Shown here: positions 9,996 through 19,966 of the stretch, one piece after another | Position numbering within the stretch: the stretch's first letter is position 1 | Layout: each line of letters begins with the position of its first letter | Assembly (NCBI GenBank): GCA_026545765.1 | Contig: CM048839.1 | Span: 52,374,677-52,438,676, forward strand | Length of the DNA stretch: 64,000 nt | From: Plantago major | Lineage: Eukaryota > Streptophyta > Magnoliopsida > Lamiales > Plantaginaceae | Direction: 5' to 3' | The notes under the pieces: model-generated | Seen by the model: only the letters and a program-made list of their open reading frames with translations | What the model was told of the DNA's origin: nothing | Database searches by the model: none | Program-made: the position numbers and the translations under genes

Positions 9996-12782
9996 TTAAG
10001 ACTCGAACGTCATTTTTTCCGCCTCTTCGCGGATTGATTCAAATAGCACAGAAGAAAGATAGCGCTCCCCAAAGCTTGGGAATATAACCTACATACATGA
10101 ATTATTCTGTGAATGTTTTGTATGATCTCTAAAGTTTGTATTTTCATATTGCTTTTCTCTATAGAGTCTAGTTAGGTTGAAGGAAGAAAAAAGCCTCTTA
10201 CAACAATGAGTTTTCCAGCATTTTCTGGCAGTTTTGCAATCTTGATTGCAGCAGCAGTTGCTGCACCAGAAGATATTCCCACCTACGCAATACGATCAAA
10301 TGATTTAACTGTCAAGAGACGTGCATGAAAACAAAGTTGAATTTCTCGAAAACATTTTGAACATAGGAAAAGGGACTGCAAATGTATGGTTACCAGCAGG
10401 CCCTCTTTCAAAGCAAGAAGCTTTGCTGTCTCTATAGCCTCATCACTAGACACCTTGAAATATACATTGACAAAAACATTACAAAAATGTTATGTTCAAT
10501 AACTCATAATAATACTGCAGTTTTATGAATTACTTTAACTCAGTCTTAGCAAATTACAGATATATCACTGAGAAAGAAAAAAAATATATAGCAGGAGTCG
10601 GTATCTTACTTGAACTACTTCATCAATGAGACTCACATCCAAAACAGCAGGTACAATACCCGCACCAATTCCTTGAATCTTATGTGGACCTTGAGCAAAG
10701 AACCAAAATAACTTGTCAAATATGCCATATAGAGATTAGAGACGGAGAGATTGACAGTTTGCACTTTTAGTTCTCTCAACCACACAGACAAATCAATTTG
10801 AACTTGCTACCATCTGCAATGGATTATCTTAAGATACAAAGGAACGTGCACGTGTGCAGAACAAGTAGAATAGACTATACAGATGATAAAGTGCTTGGAC
10901 AGTAGACTATACAGATGAAATGCAAGCGTGACTAGATAGTCTGTTCTTTTTCTTTTTTCTTTTTTAACATCAGATAATTTTCTCTTAGTAAGAGAAGCAT
11001 AACTGATTTGATAGTATGATATAATTCGGTTAAGAGAATGGATTCCACACTAAAGCACACATAGATGTTGAAAACTACATATGTTTAAATCAATGCGTGC
11101 AATAAATATTAAAACTTGCCTAATAACACGAAGCTAATTAAGCCATTGAACTATTATCAACATTTGTGAAAACAAGTTGCTAGTCGAACACTAATAACTC
11201 AGACCAATGCAGGCCATCAAGAACATTCACCTGGCTTTCCTCCAGAGAGAACAGCACTTTCCACTGGCTCAACCCCATATAACTAAAGAGAACACCAACA
11301 AGAAAAATCCGAGAAAAAAAGTATAAGAAATCATCATTGCTGTGTCTGTAGCATTCACTACAAAAGATTTATATGTACTACAAGGAATTAAAAAACTAAA
11401 TAAAACAGCAACGTTACGGCTTCAATAGAAAACCTCCTGCTAACCTTGATATCTGGATTTTGTTCCTTCAAAAATTTCCCTACACCGGTGATTGTCCCTC
11501 CTGTACCAATCCCGGAAACGAACCCATCAATTTTTCCCTTCGTACTTTTCCAGATTTCTGGCCCAGTGGTCTCATAGTGTATCTACAAAGAGGTCAAATA
11601 TTACTAAACTAAAGTTAAATAAAATAACATCACTAACATGATGGTGAGGAAAACTACCATTGGGTTAGCAGGATTTTCAAACTGGCTAAGAATGTAAGAA
11701 TTGGGTGTCTTATCCCGTATCTCTTGAGCTTTTCGGATAGTCTCTACAATTCCTTTAGCAGGGTCAGACAGCACCAACTGAGCACCAAAGGCAAGAAGAA
11801 CGATTCTCCGTTCCATGCTCATAGTAGAAGGCATTACAATGATAAGCTTATAACCTTTTGCAGCTGCAACAAAGGCTAAGCCTATCCCAGTATTGCCACT
11901 TGTAGGTTCAATGAGGACAGTCTTCAAAGAAATTGCCAAACATTTAGAACAACTTAGATATAGTTGCATAATAAACACTATACATCTTCAGTTTGAATAA
12001 ACAAACAATGAAAGTAGAGGTGTTTACCTCTCCCGGTTTGATGAGTCCTTTAGCCTCAGCATCTGCAATCATACTGTAGCCAATCCTGCACGAATTAAAA
12101 GAGATCCAGGCGGTCATACAGAGGACACTAATTGTAAAATCCAATTATATGCTTTACGAAACCTTTCATCCCTAGATAGGCAAATATCGCCTTATCTATC
12201 ATATGCAGATAAATTACACACTTTATCAATATAGACCTGAAACGTTATCGTAACATAACCTCAGAATTTTATAATGAATACTACAGTATCAAGTTGATTT
12301 TGCGCGAGAGTCTGCTCAAAAACTAACAGAGAAAATCATATAGCATCAAGAACGCAAATTAGATGATCATGATCCATCCGAAAAGAAGGAAAATCTAGAA
12401 GATGGACAAGAGAAGCAGATATATTTATTACCTATCCTTAACACTAGAACATGGCTCCATGGATTCCAGCTTAGCTGCGACTCGCGCAACGCAACCATCA
12501 ACAACATTGTTCAAATACACCAGTGGAGTATTACCAATCAGCTATCAAAGCAGGTTCAAAGTCATACACGAAATCAAATTTGAGAAACTAAGAATCTTGA
12601 AATTAAAAGTTATTGAAGAAAGAAGAATTATAAAATGCAAAACCAAATCCCAAAACAACATAATCCTGAAAAGAATCAAAATTATCCTACTTAATTAATC
12701 ATGCAAGAAATTAAAGATGCCTTGATTAGCAAAGACTTACAGCAGTAACATCTTTAGCTATTCCAACCTTTCCCTCTTCCAT
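9996..12782 (-). CDS. OASTL: Cysteine synthase (O-acetylserine (thiol)lyase), cytosolic type, 10 exons
   Basis: This PLP enzyme makes cysteine from O-acetylserine and sulfide, the last step of sulfate assimilation. Ten exons read in order 12741-12782, 12432-12541, 12028-12085, 11658-11921, 11445-11582, 11231-11282, 10610-10689, 10394-10453, 10202-10282 and 9996-10088. All introns are gt-ag, and the spliced frame is 978 bases, 325 residues, the usual length of the cytosolic form. The start [13 protein letters not shown] aligns with the family start and there is no transit peptide, which argues for the cytosol. Visible sites are the PLP lysine in SSVKDR (K49), the TSGNTG substrate loop (77-82), the phosphate-binding GTGGT (184-188), [13 protein letters not shown] (serine acetyltransferase-interaction and C-terminal region) and GISSGAA near 272. 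TSGNTG fits a synthase better than the desulfhydrase DES1. Met158 replaces the lysine usually found before IHYETTG. A beta-cyanoalanine synthase role cannot be excluded by sequence. Confidence 0.95.
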
Positions 12783-13067
12783 TTCTATCGTTTTGCAGTA
12801 ACCAAATTCACAAATATATTGGAGCCAATCAAACTTCAGAAATATATAAGTTAAAATTTGAGATATCAACCTGAAAAGTCAAAATATGTAATAATCGACA
12901 AGTTGTTATTGTTAAGATGATGTATTGTCTGTTATGCACAGTTTCCAAAGATTGAAAGGATAAAATATACATGGATGTATTATAACTTTGACTCGGTCTC
13001 CTCAAATACTATAGAGTATAGATTAGAAATACCAAAAAAATACTCAAAATAAATTATACTCTTATTT
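12783..13067 (-). promoter_or_regulatory. Upstream region of the cysteine synthase gene
   Basis: This is AT-rich DNA between the start codon and the composite repeat region, holding the 5' UTR and proximal promoter by position. No TATA box could be assigned with confidence. The repeat region begins within 300 bases of the ATG, so part of the gene's upstream control DNA is repeat-derived. Confidence 0.35.
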
Positions 13068-13189
13068 GTAACAGCCCAAAAATTCGTAATTCGAGTTTAT
13101 ACATTTTAGAACGAATCGAGCGTTGGAGCGTAATTCGTTCAACTTGGTTCTTAGCCCAATCTTTAAGAGTCCATCTTGCGAAAGACCCC

Positions 13190-13325
13190 TATATATAGGA
13201 AAGTCCCGAAAGTCCCATTCAAATGTTAAAACTAGACAATTATACTTTTTTTCTCGACTTGGTTTTTTTATGGTTTTTCGCAGATCTTTTGACCCGGATT
13301 CATTAAAAACGGGTCAAGTATAATG
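13190..13325 (+). repeat. Dispersed terminal module, copy near the cysteine synthase gene
   Basis: It contains CCTATATATAGGAAAGTC, then AAAACTAGACAATTAT, CTCGACTTGG and GGTTTTTCGCAG, followed by ACGGGTCAAGTATA. The same order (CAATTATGCC, CTCGACGTGG, GGTTTTTCGCG) appears at 21585-21640. Confidence 0.5.
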
Positions 13326-14500
13326 TAAAAACTAGACAATATAATGTAAAAATAGACAATATAGACAATTATGTTTCACTGAGTAAATTTCTGGATAAGG
13401 AATAAAACTAGACAATTCATTTACAAAACTAGATAATTCAGTTACAAAACTAGACAATATCATCATCAGTTCAAAACACTAATTTTTCTTCGATTGCTTT
13501 AGTTTCTTCAGAGCATTCTTCTTCAAATCATCCAACACACCCTCTTTAAAATCATCATCAGCATAAGGTCTCTTATATCAAGGAAAAGGAGTTCCTTGGA
13601 ACAGCTCCATGTGCTTCATGAGAAAAACACCACAGTCAAAAGTTCCAAATTTACCAAGTCCAATCAAGCTTCACAATTTATACAAAAAAAAAAAATAAAA
13701 AATAGAACATTTATGCAAAAACTAGAAAATTCCTCTCATAAACTAGACAAAATAATGTAAAAACTAGAGAATTCATCTCTTAAACTAAACAATATAGTGT
13801 AAAAACTAGACAATATAGACAATTATGTTCATGTCTGATCATAAAACTAGACAATATACACTAAAAACTAGACAATATATAGTAAAAACTAGACAAATAT
13901 GTTGAGCTCAGTTAGTAAATTTGATTTGAAGGTGAAGGTGAAAATGTAAAAACTAGAGAATTCCTAGATATAATGTAAAAACTAGAAAATTTCTCGCATA
14001 AACTAGACAATATAATGTAAAAACTAAACAATATAATGTAAATTTAATATCATATAAAAACTAGAGAATTTCTTTCATAAACTAAACAATATAATGTAAA
14101 AAACTAGACAATATAGACAGTTATGTTCATGTTTGATAATAAAACTAGACAATATATACTAAAAACTAGACAAATATGTTGAGATCAGTTAGTAAATATC
14201 TTGAATAAACTTATTGCCTCGATATAAGAAAAAAATAAATTTAATATCATGTAAAAACTAGATAATTCCTTTCATAAACTAAACAATATAGTGTAAAAAC
14301 TAGACAATATAGACAATTATGTTCATGATTGATAATAAAACTAGACAATATTTCGTAAAAACTAGACAATATCCTCTAAAAACTAGACAAATATGTTGAG
14401 ATCAGTTAGTAAATTTGATAGTTGGTGAAAATGTAAAAACTAGAGAATTCCTAGACAATATAATGCAAAAACTAGAGAACTCCTCACATAAACTAGACAA
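13320..14500 (+). repeat. ACTAGACAA array with higher-order organisation
   Basis: About eighteen exact ACTAGACAA copies, plus ACTAGAGAATTCC and ACTAGAAAATT variants, occur in this stretch, usually as ATGTAAAAACTAGACAATATA. A longer block repeats three times, at about 13818-13924, 14114-14204 and 14313-14420. Each runs GACAATTATGTTCATG, then several ACTAGACAA units, then AAATATGTTGAGATCAGTTA or a close variant. The array is AT-rich and non-coding. Its layout parallels the GTTATAGTTTTAAG array at 538-1470, although the core motif differs. Confidence 0.8.
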
Positions 14501-14502
14501 TA

Positions 14503-14759
14503 CTATCTCCATTTCAGAAAAAGTGTTACATTTTGACTTTGACCGGTCAACTGTGTTCGAGTTTGACGACAAATTACTTATAAACGATAATAGTAAATAA
14601 TTTAATAAAATCATATAATAAAAATTTAATTACTAAATTTTCATTATATAATTTTAATAATTTATTTATAAATATCGTTTAAGAGTAAATTGTGGTCAAA
14701 CGCGGAGACAGTTGACCGCAAAATAGTAAAATGTAACACTTTTTCTGAAATGGATGGAG
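14503..14759. mobile_element. Stowaway-type MITE 2
   Basis: It is 257 bases with inverted ends: left CTATCTCCATTTCAGAAAAA, right on the other strand CTCCATCCATTTCAGAAAAA. Both continue GTGTTACATTTT. TA flanks lie at 14501-14502 and 14760-14761. Excision in mind gives GACAATATGATGTAAAAACT, a normal unit of the surrounding array, so it inserted after the array existed. It has no coding capacity. Confidence 0.88.
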
Positions 14760-14840
14760 TATGATGTAAAAACTAGACAATATAATATAACAACTAGACA
14801 GACAACATGAAACTATCATAATGTACCAAATAACAGACAA

Positions 14841-15040
14841 CGAAAATCGAACAACAACAACCGCGATGAAACTGAAAATCGAGCAACAACAACGAAAATC
14901 GAACAACAACAATCGCGATGAAACTGAAAATCGAAAATCGAGCAACAACAACGAAAATCGAACAACAACAACGAGCAAAATGCAAAATCGAGCAACAAAG
15001 AGCAAAACGCAAAAATCGAGCAACAACGAAGCAACAACTG
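14841..15040 (+). repeat. Minisatellite of AAAATCGAGCAACAACAACG units
   Basis: Seven degenerate units of about 20-35 bases carry AATCGARCAAC. Some are separated by the longer spacer CGCGATGAAACTG. Overlapping ORFs on both strands are low-complexity by-products. A related phrase, AAACTGAAAATCGACAT, occurs at about 15830, so the array may have grown from that sequence. Confidence 0.7.
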
Positions 15041-15394
15041 CATCCAAGCAGAACATACTAGAATCCTACAAAACTCGTAAAGCAACTCAATCCTCTTCTT
15101 CAACTTAGAACAAATGAAAACCATGCCTCATAGAGTCATACCAAATCTAGCAAGTTTAGAGATTACAATTGCACTAGCATATCCACTGAACTGGTAACTT
15201 TATAGATTAAACTACTAAAATGCCTTAAAATCATCGCCATAGAAAGTAACTGCCAATTCAAACAGCAAATTTGAAGATCTAAAACCGTATCAAAAAATTT
15301 CACCAAATGAAACGAAATTTAACTACACATATTCATTAAAAAGCAATGTCACCACGCACAACTAGTCCGAAATCCACTTCTCAAACCAAAACTC
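15041..15394 (-). other. Non-coding stretch, possibly captured first-intron DNA of AP-4 epsilon
   Basis: On the minus strand this follows the AP-4 epsilon exon remnant after a GTATGG-type donor-like site near 15413, and it reads as AT-rich intron-like DNA. No ORF or motif is recognised. Its origin as intron 1 is a guess from position. Confidence 0.3.
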
Positions 15395-15760
15395 GCTCAG
15401 ATTTCTCCATACCTGTATCTAAGTTTTAGGATCGCGATTCTCCAATGAATTATATACTCTTTCAGTTTGAATTTCGGCGTGTTAAGGTGGCTAATCAGAC
15501 TTCGTCTCGATCTCACGCAACACAATGCGGTCTTCTTCAGCCTTCGATCGGGCTTCACCAATGGATTTGACGAGGTCGAGAAACTCCTTGGACTGGCCGA
15601 ATCCGCCCTGTGAGCCCATCGCAAGCTCTCTGCCACAACTGTCTGCAGTCAACTACTCTCTTGAAACTTGTATTATTTCTATCTTTGTGTAAAACTTGGA
15701 CAGATACTGACGTTTCCAGCTGCTCCACCGCTGAATTGTGAATCAATTCGATTGGGTTTA
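15395..15760 (-). pseudogene. AP-4 complex subunit epsilon, first-exon fragment (captured or duplicated)
   Basis: In its parent gene this encodes the N-terminus of the large epsilon adaptin of AP-4, a trans-Golgi cargo-sorting complex. Minus-strand translation gives GRELAMGSQGGFGQSKEF followed by LDLVKSIGEARSKAEEDR and IVLREIET. After a frame change it continues as TPKFKLKEYII, matching the conserved start of AP-4 epsilon. The upstream EQLETS piece with leader DNA (CAAACCCTAAACCC) also matches, but its start codon is GTG. About 64 foreign bases (15635-15698) split EQLETS from GRELAMG. A stop codon follows IETKSD, and the rest of the protein (about 900 residues) is absent. It is clearly non-functional. 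Confidence 0.85.
15635..15698. repeat. 64-base segment shared with SIRE-like element B
   Basis: This stretch differs from 38353-38417 at only about five positions by eye, including a shared TTGTATTATTTCTATCTTTG core. It lies inside the AP-4 epsilon coding remnant, where no such sequence belongs. It could be filler DNA copied during break repair, or a footprint of a shared small repeat. Confidence 0.75.
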
Positions 15761-15960
15761 GGGTTTGGGGAGAAATTTGGAGAGAGATCTAGAAGAAACC
15801 GCTTTAAAAAACGGCAAATGAGATAAAACTGAAAATCGACATTTATACTAGATCCAAAAATAAAATGGTACGATCCGAACCGATTTTTAACCCGCAAAAT
15901 TGACCCGTGAAATTAAAAACGGGCCAACGTAAAAACTAGACCATTTCTGTAGAAAACAAC

Positions 15961-16325
15961 TTTTATAAGACTAAGTAAATCTTTAATCCCTTCGAGTCCA
16001 GCCCGTATTTTGTCACCAAACCAAGCCAAATTGCCCATCAATGCATTAAACTCAATTGTAAATATATGCTTCAGTTACAGGAATCAAAAAGTTGGTTTGT
16101 AAACTCACGCTCTTCTTCTAGCTCTCTCCAGTAACTTTTATTTGCCAGAATTTCTCTAAAGATTTCATCAAATTACTTTCTTTGCTCCGGTGCAACAAAT
16201 CGTTGGTGTGATGGGTCCGTCATGTTCGTTTTGTTGGCTTGTTTGTTTTCGAGGCAAGTTCCCCTAGAACTTACATTCACAAATGTTATATGTATGATGT
16301 AAATCTTGTGTGATTAATTGTTATA
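15961..16325. other. Unremarkable intergenic stretch
   Basis: No ORF, repeat or RNA feature was recognised between the composite element and the third Stowaway MITE. Confidence 0.4.
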
Positions 16326-16566
16326 CTCCCTCCGTCCCGGGTTGATCTTCCCGTGGCCCCGGGCACGGGTTTTAAGATAAAAGTGAATAAAGTAGGAGTA
16401 ATAGTGATAAAGTATGAAAGATAGTGTATAAAGTAGGAGTAATAGTGAATAAAGTAGGAGAAATAATGTATAAAGTAGGAGAGAGATTTTCCATTTAAGG
16501 GATGAGAAGATGAAGTTGGGACGGACCAAAATGGAATGCGGGAAGATGAAGTTGAGACGGAGGTAG
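16326..16566. mobile_element. Stowaway-type MITE 3
   Basis: The ends are CTCCCTCCGTCCC on the left and, on the other strand, CTACCTCCGTCTCAACTTC on the right, the classic plant Stowaway terminus. TA flanks lie at 16324-16325 and 16567-16568. Inside are several GAATAAAGTAGGAG-type repeats, common in this class. It is non-coding. Confidence 0.88.
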
Positions 16567-18049
16567 TATATGTTATGAGTTTACAAATTCTCCTAAGGTT
16601 TCATTCTATAGTATTTGATATATGCAAGTTTCTTTAGTATTGTGCGCTTACTAATCATGATTAGGACCGTTTGTGAGTTTATGATATCCGCATATGTTGT
16701 TAAATTTATTAGATAAGTCGATGTGATGTTATTGTCAAGTACTAGTAGTATTCATATTTGCAAGGTCCAGCATATGTCATGGTCCAGTTAGTACGTCACT
16801 TGCCCTTTTGTTCTTTACTGGGAGCTTTGGTTTCTTTATGTTAAGAATTTGATGGTAGTTGATTAATTATAATTAGATGTCTAATTGTTGTGTTGCATAA
16901 TTTTGTCACTGCATTCTTGATGGACTTCAGGACTTGCATCATCTGATATATATGTTTTAGGAGTACTCCATGATTGTGTACTTGTATAGGCTGCGCCAGT
17001 ATGTATACTTGATACAATTGATAGTCATACATTATCTTAGATATTGAAGGACTTGAGGTCTAAATTATATATGTAGCATGTAGTAATTGCTTGATTCACG
17101 TTCTAAGCTGTTAACCATGTTTATATATAGATCATGATATGATGTTAATTATGTGATATAAATCACACACATTAGTTCATGCATTCATGAGTTTAGAGTT
17201 TAGGAACATGCATTCATGCTAATGTATTCACGCTAACAAGATGTTTAAGGTTTAAAGTTAAGAAACGTTTCAAGTTAAAGATAAGTAAAGGGGCTCGTAG
17301 GGGAATATCCTGGTATTTGTGGCTCAGTTACTAGTTCATGTTCGGCGGATTGGGACCAAGGTCCTAAGGCCGTCAGTTTTTATTTATTCAACGGATAGGT
17401 CACGAAAGTGACTTGAGGCCGGCAGATAGTCACCATGGGCCAGGATAGGAACCTACAATGCCAAGTGAGCTCGCGATCATGTTATTTTTTCAAGATAAGT
17501 TGCAAGTTCAAGTTAAAGAGTTTCCAAGAAGAACAGGTTCAAGAGTTAAGAGTCAAGTTAAGTCGAGTCAAGTCAGGTCATAGGGTTGCATTGCATTAAG
17601 CAAGATTAAAAGATTTAAAAGATATGAAAATAGAACTTTAGGCCAGGGCACATGCATGGAGCTTGTTCAGCCCAGTGGTCACGGCTGACCCCTTTCTAAT
17701 TATCCATTTTAGGTATGAAGCTAAGCTATTGGAGTGGAGCGTTGCCAGAGCAGTGATCTTTACCAGAATCATCTTTACCATTTTCAGTTTCATGTATTTA
17801 GAGTTTTGTATCAAAGCTTTTACGATTTAAAGACAAAGCTTTTACGATTTAAAGTTCCGCTGCATTATTTTTCTAGTTCATGAATTAGTACCAAGAATTT
17901 CATGCCAAGTCTTTTGACGCGCAAGGCGTCTAGTAACGTTTTATCTTTTTGCAAGTCAAGTTCGTCGAATTTACCGGATTCAACCTGGTAAAACCTTTGT
18001 GGACTGTTTTACCGGATTCTACTGCACCAGGTAACACCCCGATGCATCA
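16567..18049. other. Unclassified repeat-like intergenic DNA
   Basis: No coding region is recognised. A 22-base direct repeat (CAAAGCTTTTACGATTTAAA) lies in tandem at 17812-17833 and 17834-17854. Around 17320-17460 are GC-richer short palindromic phrases (GGACCAAGGTCCTAAGGCC) unlike the AT-rich surroundings. Around 17480-17580 AAGTTCAAG/AAGTCAAG motifs recur. It may be part of an old LTR, but no ends were found. Confidence 0.35.
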
Positions 18050-18119
18050 TACGATCTTGCAATCCAACATGTAATCCGCGTACAGATTCACCAGAAACAA
18101 TGAATTGATTCAAGATTAT

Positions 18120-18195
18120 ACTGAGAGATGGTGTTCTACAAACACCTTCGTATTCCCATGGGGTGAGGCGAGAATCACTCTCCAAGATTGTCTGT
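18120..18195 (+). pseudogene. Fragment of a plant mobile domain (aminotransferase-like, MAIL/MAIN-type) gene
   Basis: One frame reads ERWCSTNTFVFPWGEARI followed by TLQDCL and a stop. This matches the conserved ERW-x-TNTF-x-FPWGEATITLED block of plant mobile domain proteins, which occur as host genes and inside transposons and retrotransposons. Only about 24 residues are present and neither flank continues the domain. It is a scrap and cannot be assigned to a gene or element. Confidence 0.55.
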
Positions 18196-18687
18196 AAATA
18201 TGCTTTAATTTGTCAGGTAAATAGGTAATCCATTTGTTAATCCAGATCGATACCTAATGAATTCAGAATGATTTTTTCTCTTAAGACGATGCACTACTTA
18301 CGATCTTTAATGTATTATCGCATAATATTTAACGTATGGTATAAGTAATCTGGCCTTTAAAGACAGGGAGGTAGTGCGTGCGCAGAGAGTGGAAACCCTA
18401 CATAATGGCAATGCAAGGAGATTATCTTAGGAAAGTTAAAAGCTTAAACGACCACAAATCGAGGAATAGACGAGTAGACTGAATCTAATGTATATCATAC
18501 TTCTAAAATCAAAATTACAACTTCAAACATGGAGACTGTCTTGCTATCATCAATAATCACCTTACCCAAGACACTCCCATCACAAAGCAGAAAAACCCCA
18601 GCATAGATAAACACAATCAGAAGCCACTGGTCGTTTCACCAAAATAATCTCAAACACTTGAACAAATGATGCTCAATAGTCAATACA
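18196..18687. other. Downstream flank / probable 3' UTR of the DCC1 gene
   Basis: No ORF is recognised. On the minus strand this follows the DCC1 stop codon and should include its 3' UTR. No clear poly(A) signal could be chosen by eye. Confidence 0.4.
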
Positions 18688-19966
18688 TTATCTTGCACTG
18701 AAAATAGGTTCCGCCTCCATAGACGGCTGACTTCGACGTGTATACTTGAGAAGTAACCCTTCAAGGGACAGTCCTGGGACTCTTAAATCCCGTACATAAG
18801 GCTGAAGATCCTTCGATTCCCACTTTGGCCTCTCCTTAAACAACATTGAGAAACGCTCTGCTGGAGAAGACGGGAGAGATGACACACTAAAGGCGTACAC
18901 CCAAGTCTCCACTCCAAGCCTCTCCGTCAGAACCTCACCTTCTAACATGTCAAAATTCACATGTATGACATCCGGAACCTTACGTATCCACTTCTCCATG
19001 AAGATATCTTTCTTCATCTTTCCTCCTTTTAAAATTTCTCGTGCCAAGTGTATGCAAACGCGCCTCTGATCCAATTTCCAAGTGCCAACACCCTCATCCA
19101 CCACCTTAGTGGTATGGACTCTAAAGCAATGTTTCGCTATAATTCGAGGATATCCATCTTCCTCTAGCACATTCACAATTTCATCTTCATTAAGAGCATC
19201 AATGGGCCAGTCATTCAGTACTATGTCATGAAGTAACATGGTTAAAACACTAATCATGTAATCCTCATCCAAGATTCGCCAGTATCCACCAATTTCAACT
19301 GCTGAAAGGGAGTGAAGCCCAGATAATAGCTCCTCATCACTTGCCTGTAGCCTATTAACAAGATCGCTCCATCTATATAAGCCAATCTTTGTCTTGTCTC
19401 CCTCTTCCGATATGTCCATCTCTGAGGCCTCAGCAAAACTGTAGGGACTCTGTGTAAGAAGCAATTTAAGTTTATCCAACTTGGGTGCTACCTCGACAAG
19501 TTCCATGCAACCTGGTGCAACTTTGATAACTGATGCCATTTCCAAGTTACCGCCATCTTTGCCATTGCATTTCTGTTCAATATTATCTGAAGGAGGTATG
19601 AGAAATACAGAGTTGGAAGTTCCGACAAATTTAATGGCATAGGTCTTTGTTTCGGTACAGAGAACTGCATCTTCATCCGGCTGTCCTCTTAGGGTTACTC
19701 TATGAAGAAAAGTGAAGCAGGAATAAGAGGAAATAAAAGGCAACACGTTTGAAATTCATAAAATGAATTAAACAGAATCATGAAAGTCTTGGGTACCTTT
19801 GGTGGAGTACTTCAGGGAGGAGCTTTTCATCAAGTTCAAGGAGCATAAGGTCACTCTGGGGGCCAAAAAGCGAGTGATAAGCAATAGAGATTGACGAGTT
19901 TGGTTGAATGCTGAGCACTGCCTTCGCACCCCCAGAGTAATTAGCCTGTGAGAGATCTTCATCCAT
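18688..19966 (-). CDS. DCC1: Sister chromatid cohesion protein DCC1, two exons
   Basis: DCC1 is a subunit of the Ctf18-Dcc1-Ctf8 alternative clamp-loader complex. That nuclear complex acts on PCNA at replication forks and helps establish sister-chromatid cohesion. Exon 1 is 19797-19966 and exon 2 is 18688-19699. The gt-ag intron splits an arginine codon, and the spliced frame is 1182 bases, 393 residues, normal for the family. The N-terminal part has LQ/IQPNSSISIAYH, LLELDEKLLPEVLHQR and then VTLRGQPDEDAVLCTETKTYA, the typical plant DCC1 start. The C-terminal winged-helix part carries the conserved RPKWESKDLQPYVRDL. The start at 19966 fits other plant DCC1 proteins. An in-frame upstream ATG at 20047 would add 27 unrelated residues and is less likely. 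No breaks are seen. Confidence 0.92.

Larger units (their letters stand above)
13068..15960. mobile_element. Composite non-autonomous repeat element with captured gene fragment
   Basis: This stretch starts with TGTAACAGCCC and a module (GGAAAGTC, CTCGAC, GGTTTTTCGC, about 13190-13290) that recurs near 2100-2200 (reversed) and 21590-21640. It continues as an ACTAGACAA array, a MITE, a minisatellite and an AP-4 epsilon exon fragment, and ends with a last AAAACTAGAC unit at about 15930. No transposase is seen. The content fits a Mutator- or Helitron-like non-autonomous element that picked up host exon DNA. The borders and class are inferred and no target duplication was found. Confidence 0.4.

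Noticed and set aside
14679-15124. Overlapping minus-strand ORFs of 72-125 codons (Phe/Leu/Cys-rich)
   Set aside because: They are frames through the MITE end and the AATCGA-CAACAA minisatellite, are low-complexity in every frame and match no protein family.
13068-18040. TGTAACAGCCC at 13068 and GGTAACACCCC at 18031 as the two ends of one LTR element
   Set aside because: TGTAACA-C-CC is a common LTR start in plants, but no LTR pair, primer site or pol lies between, so it is probably coincidence.
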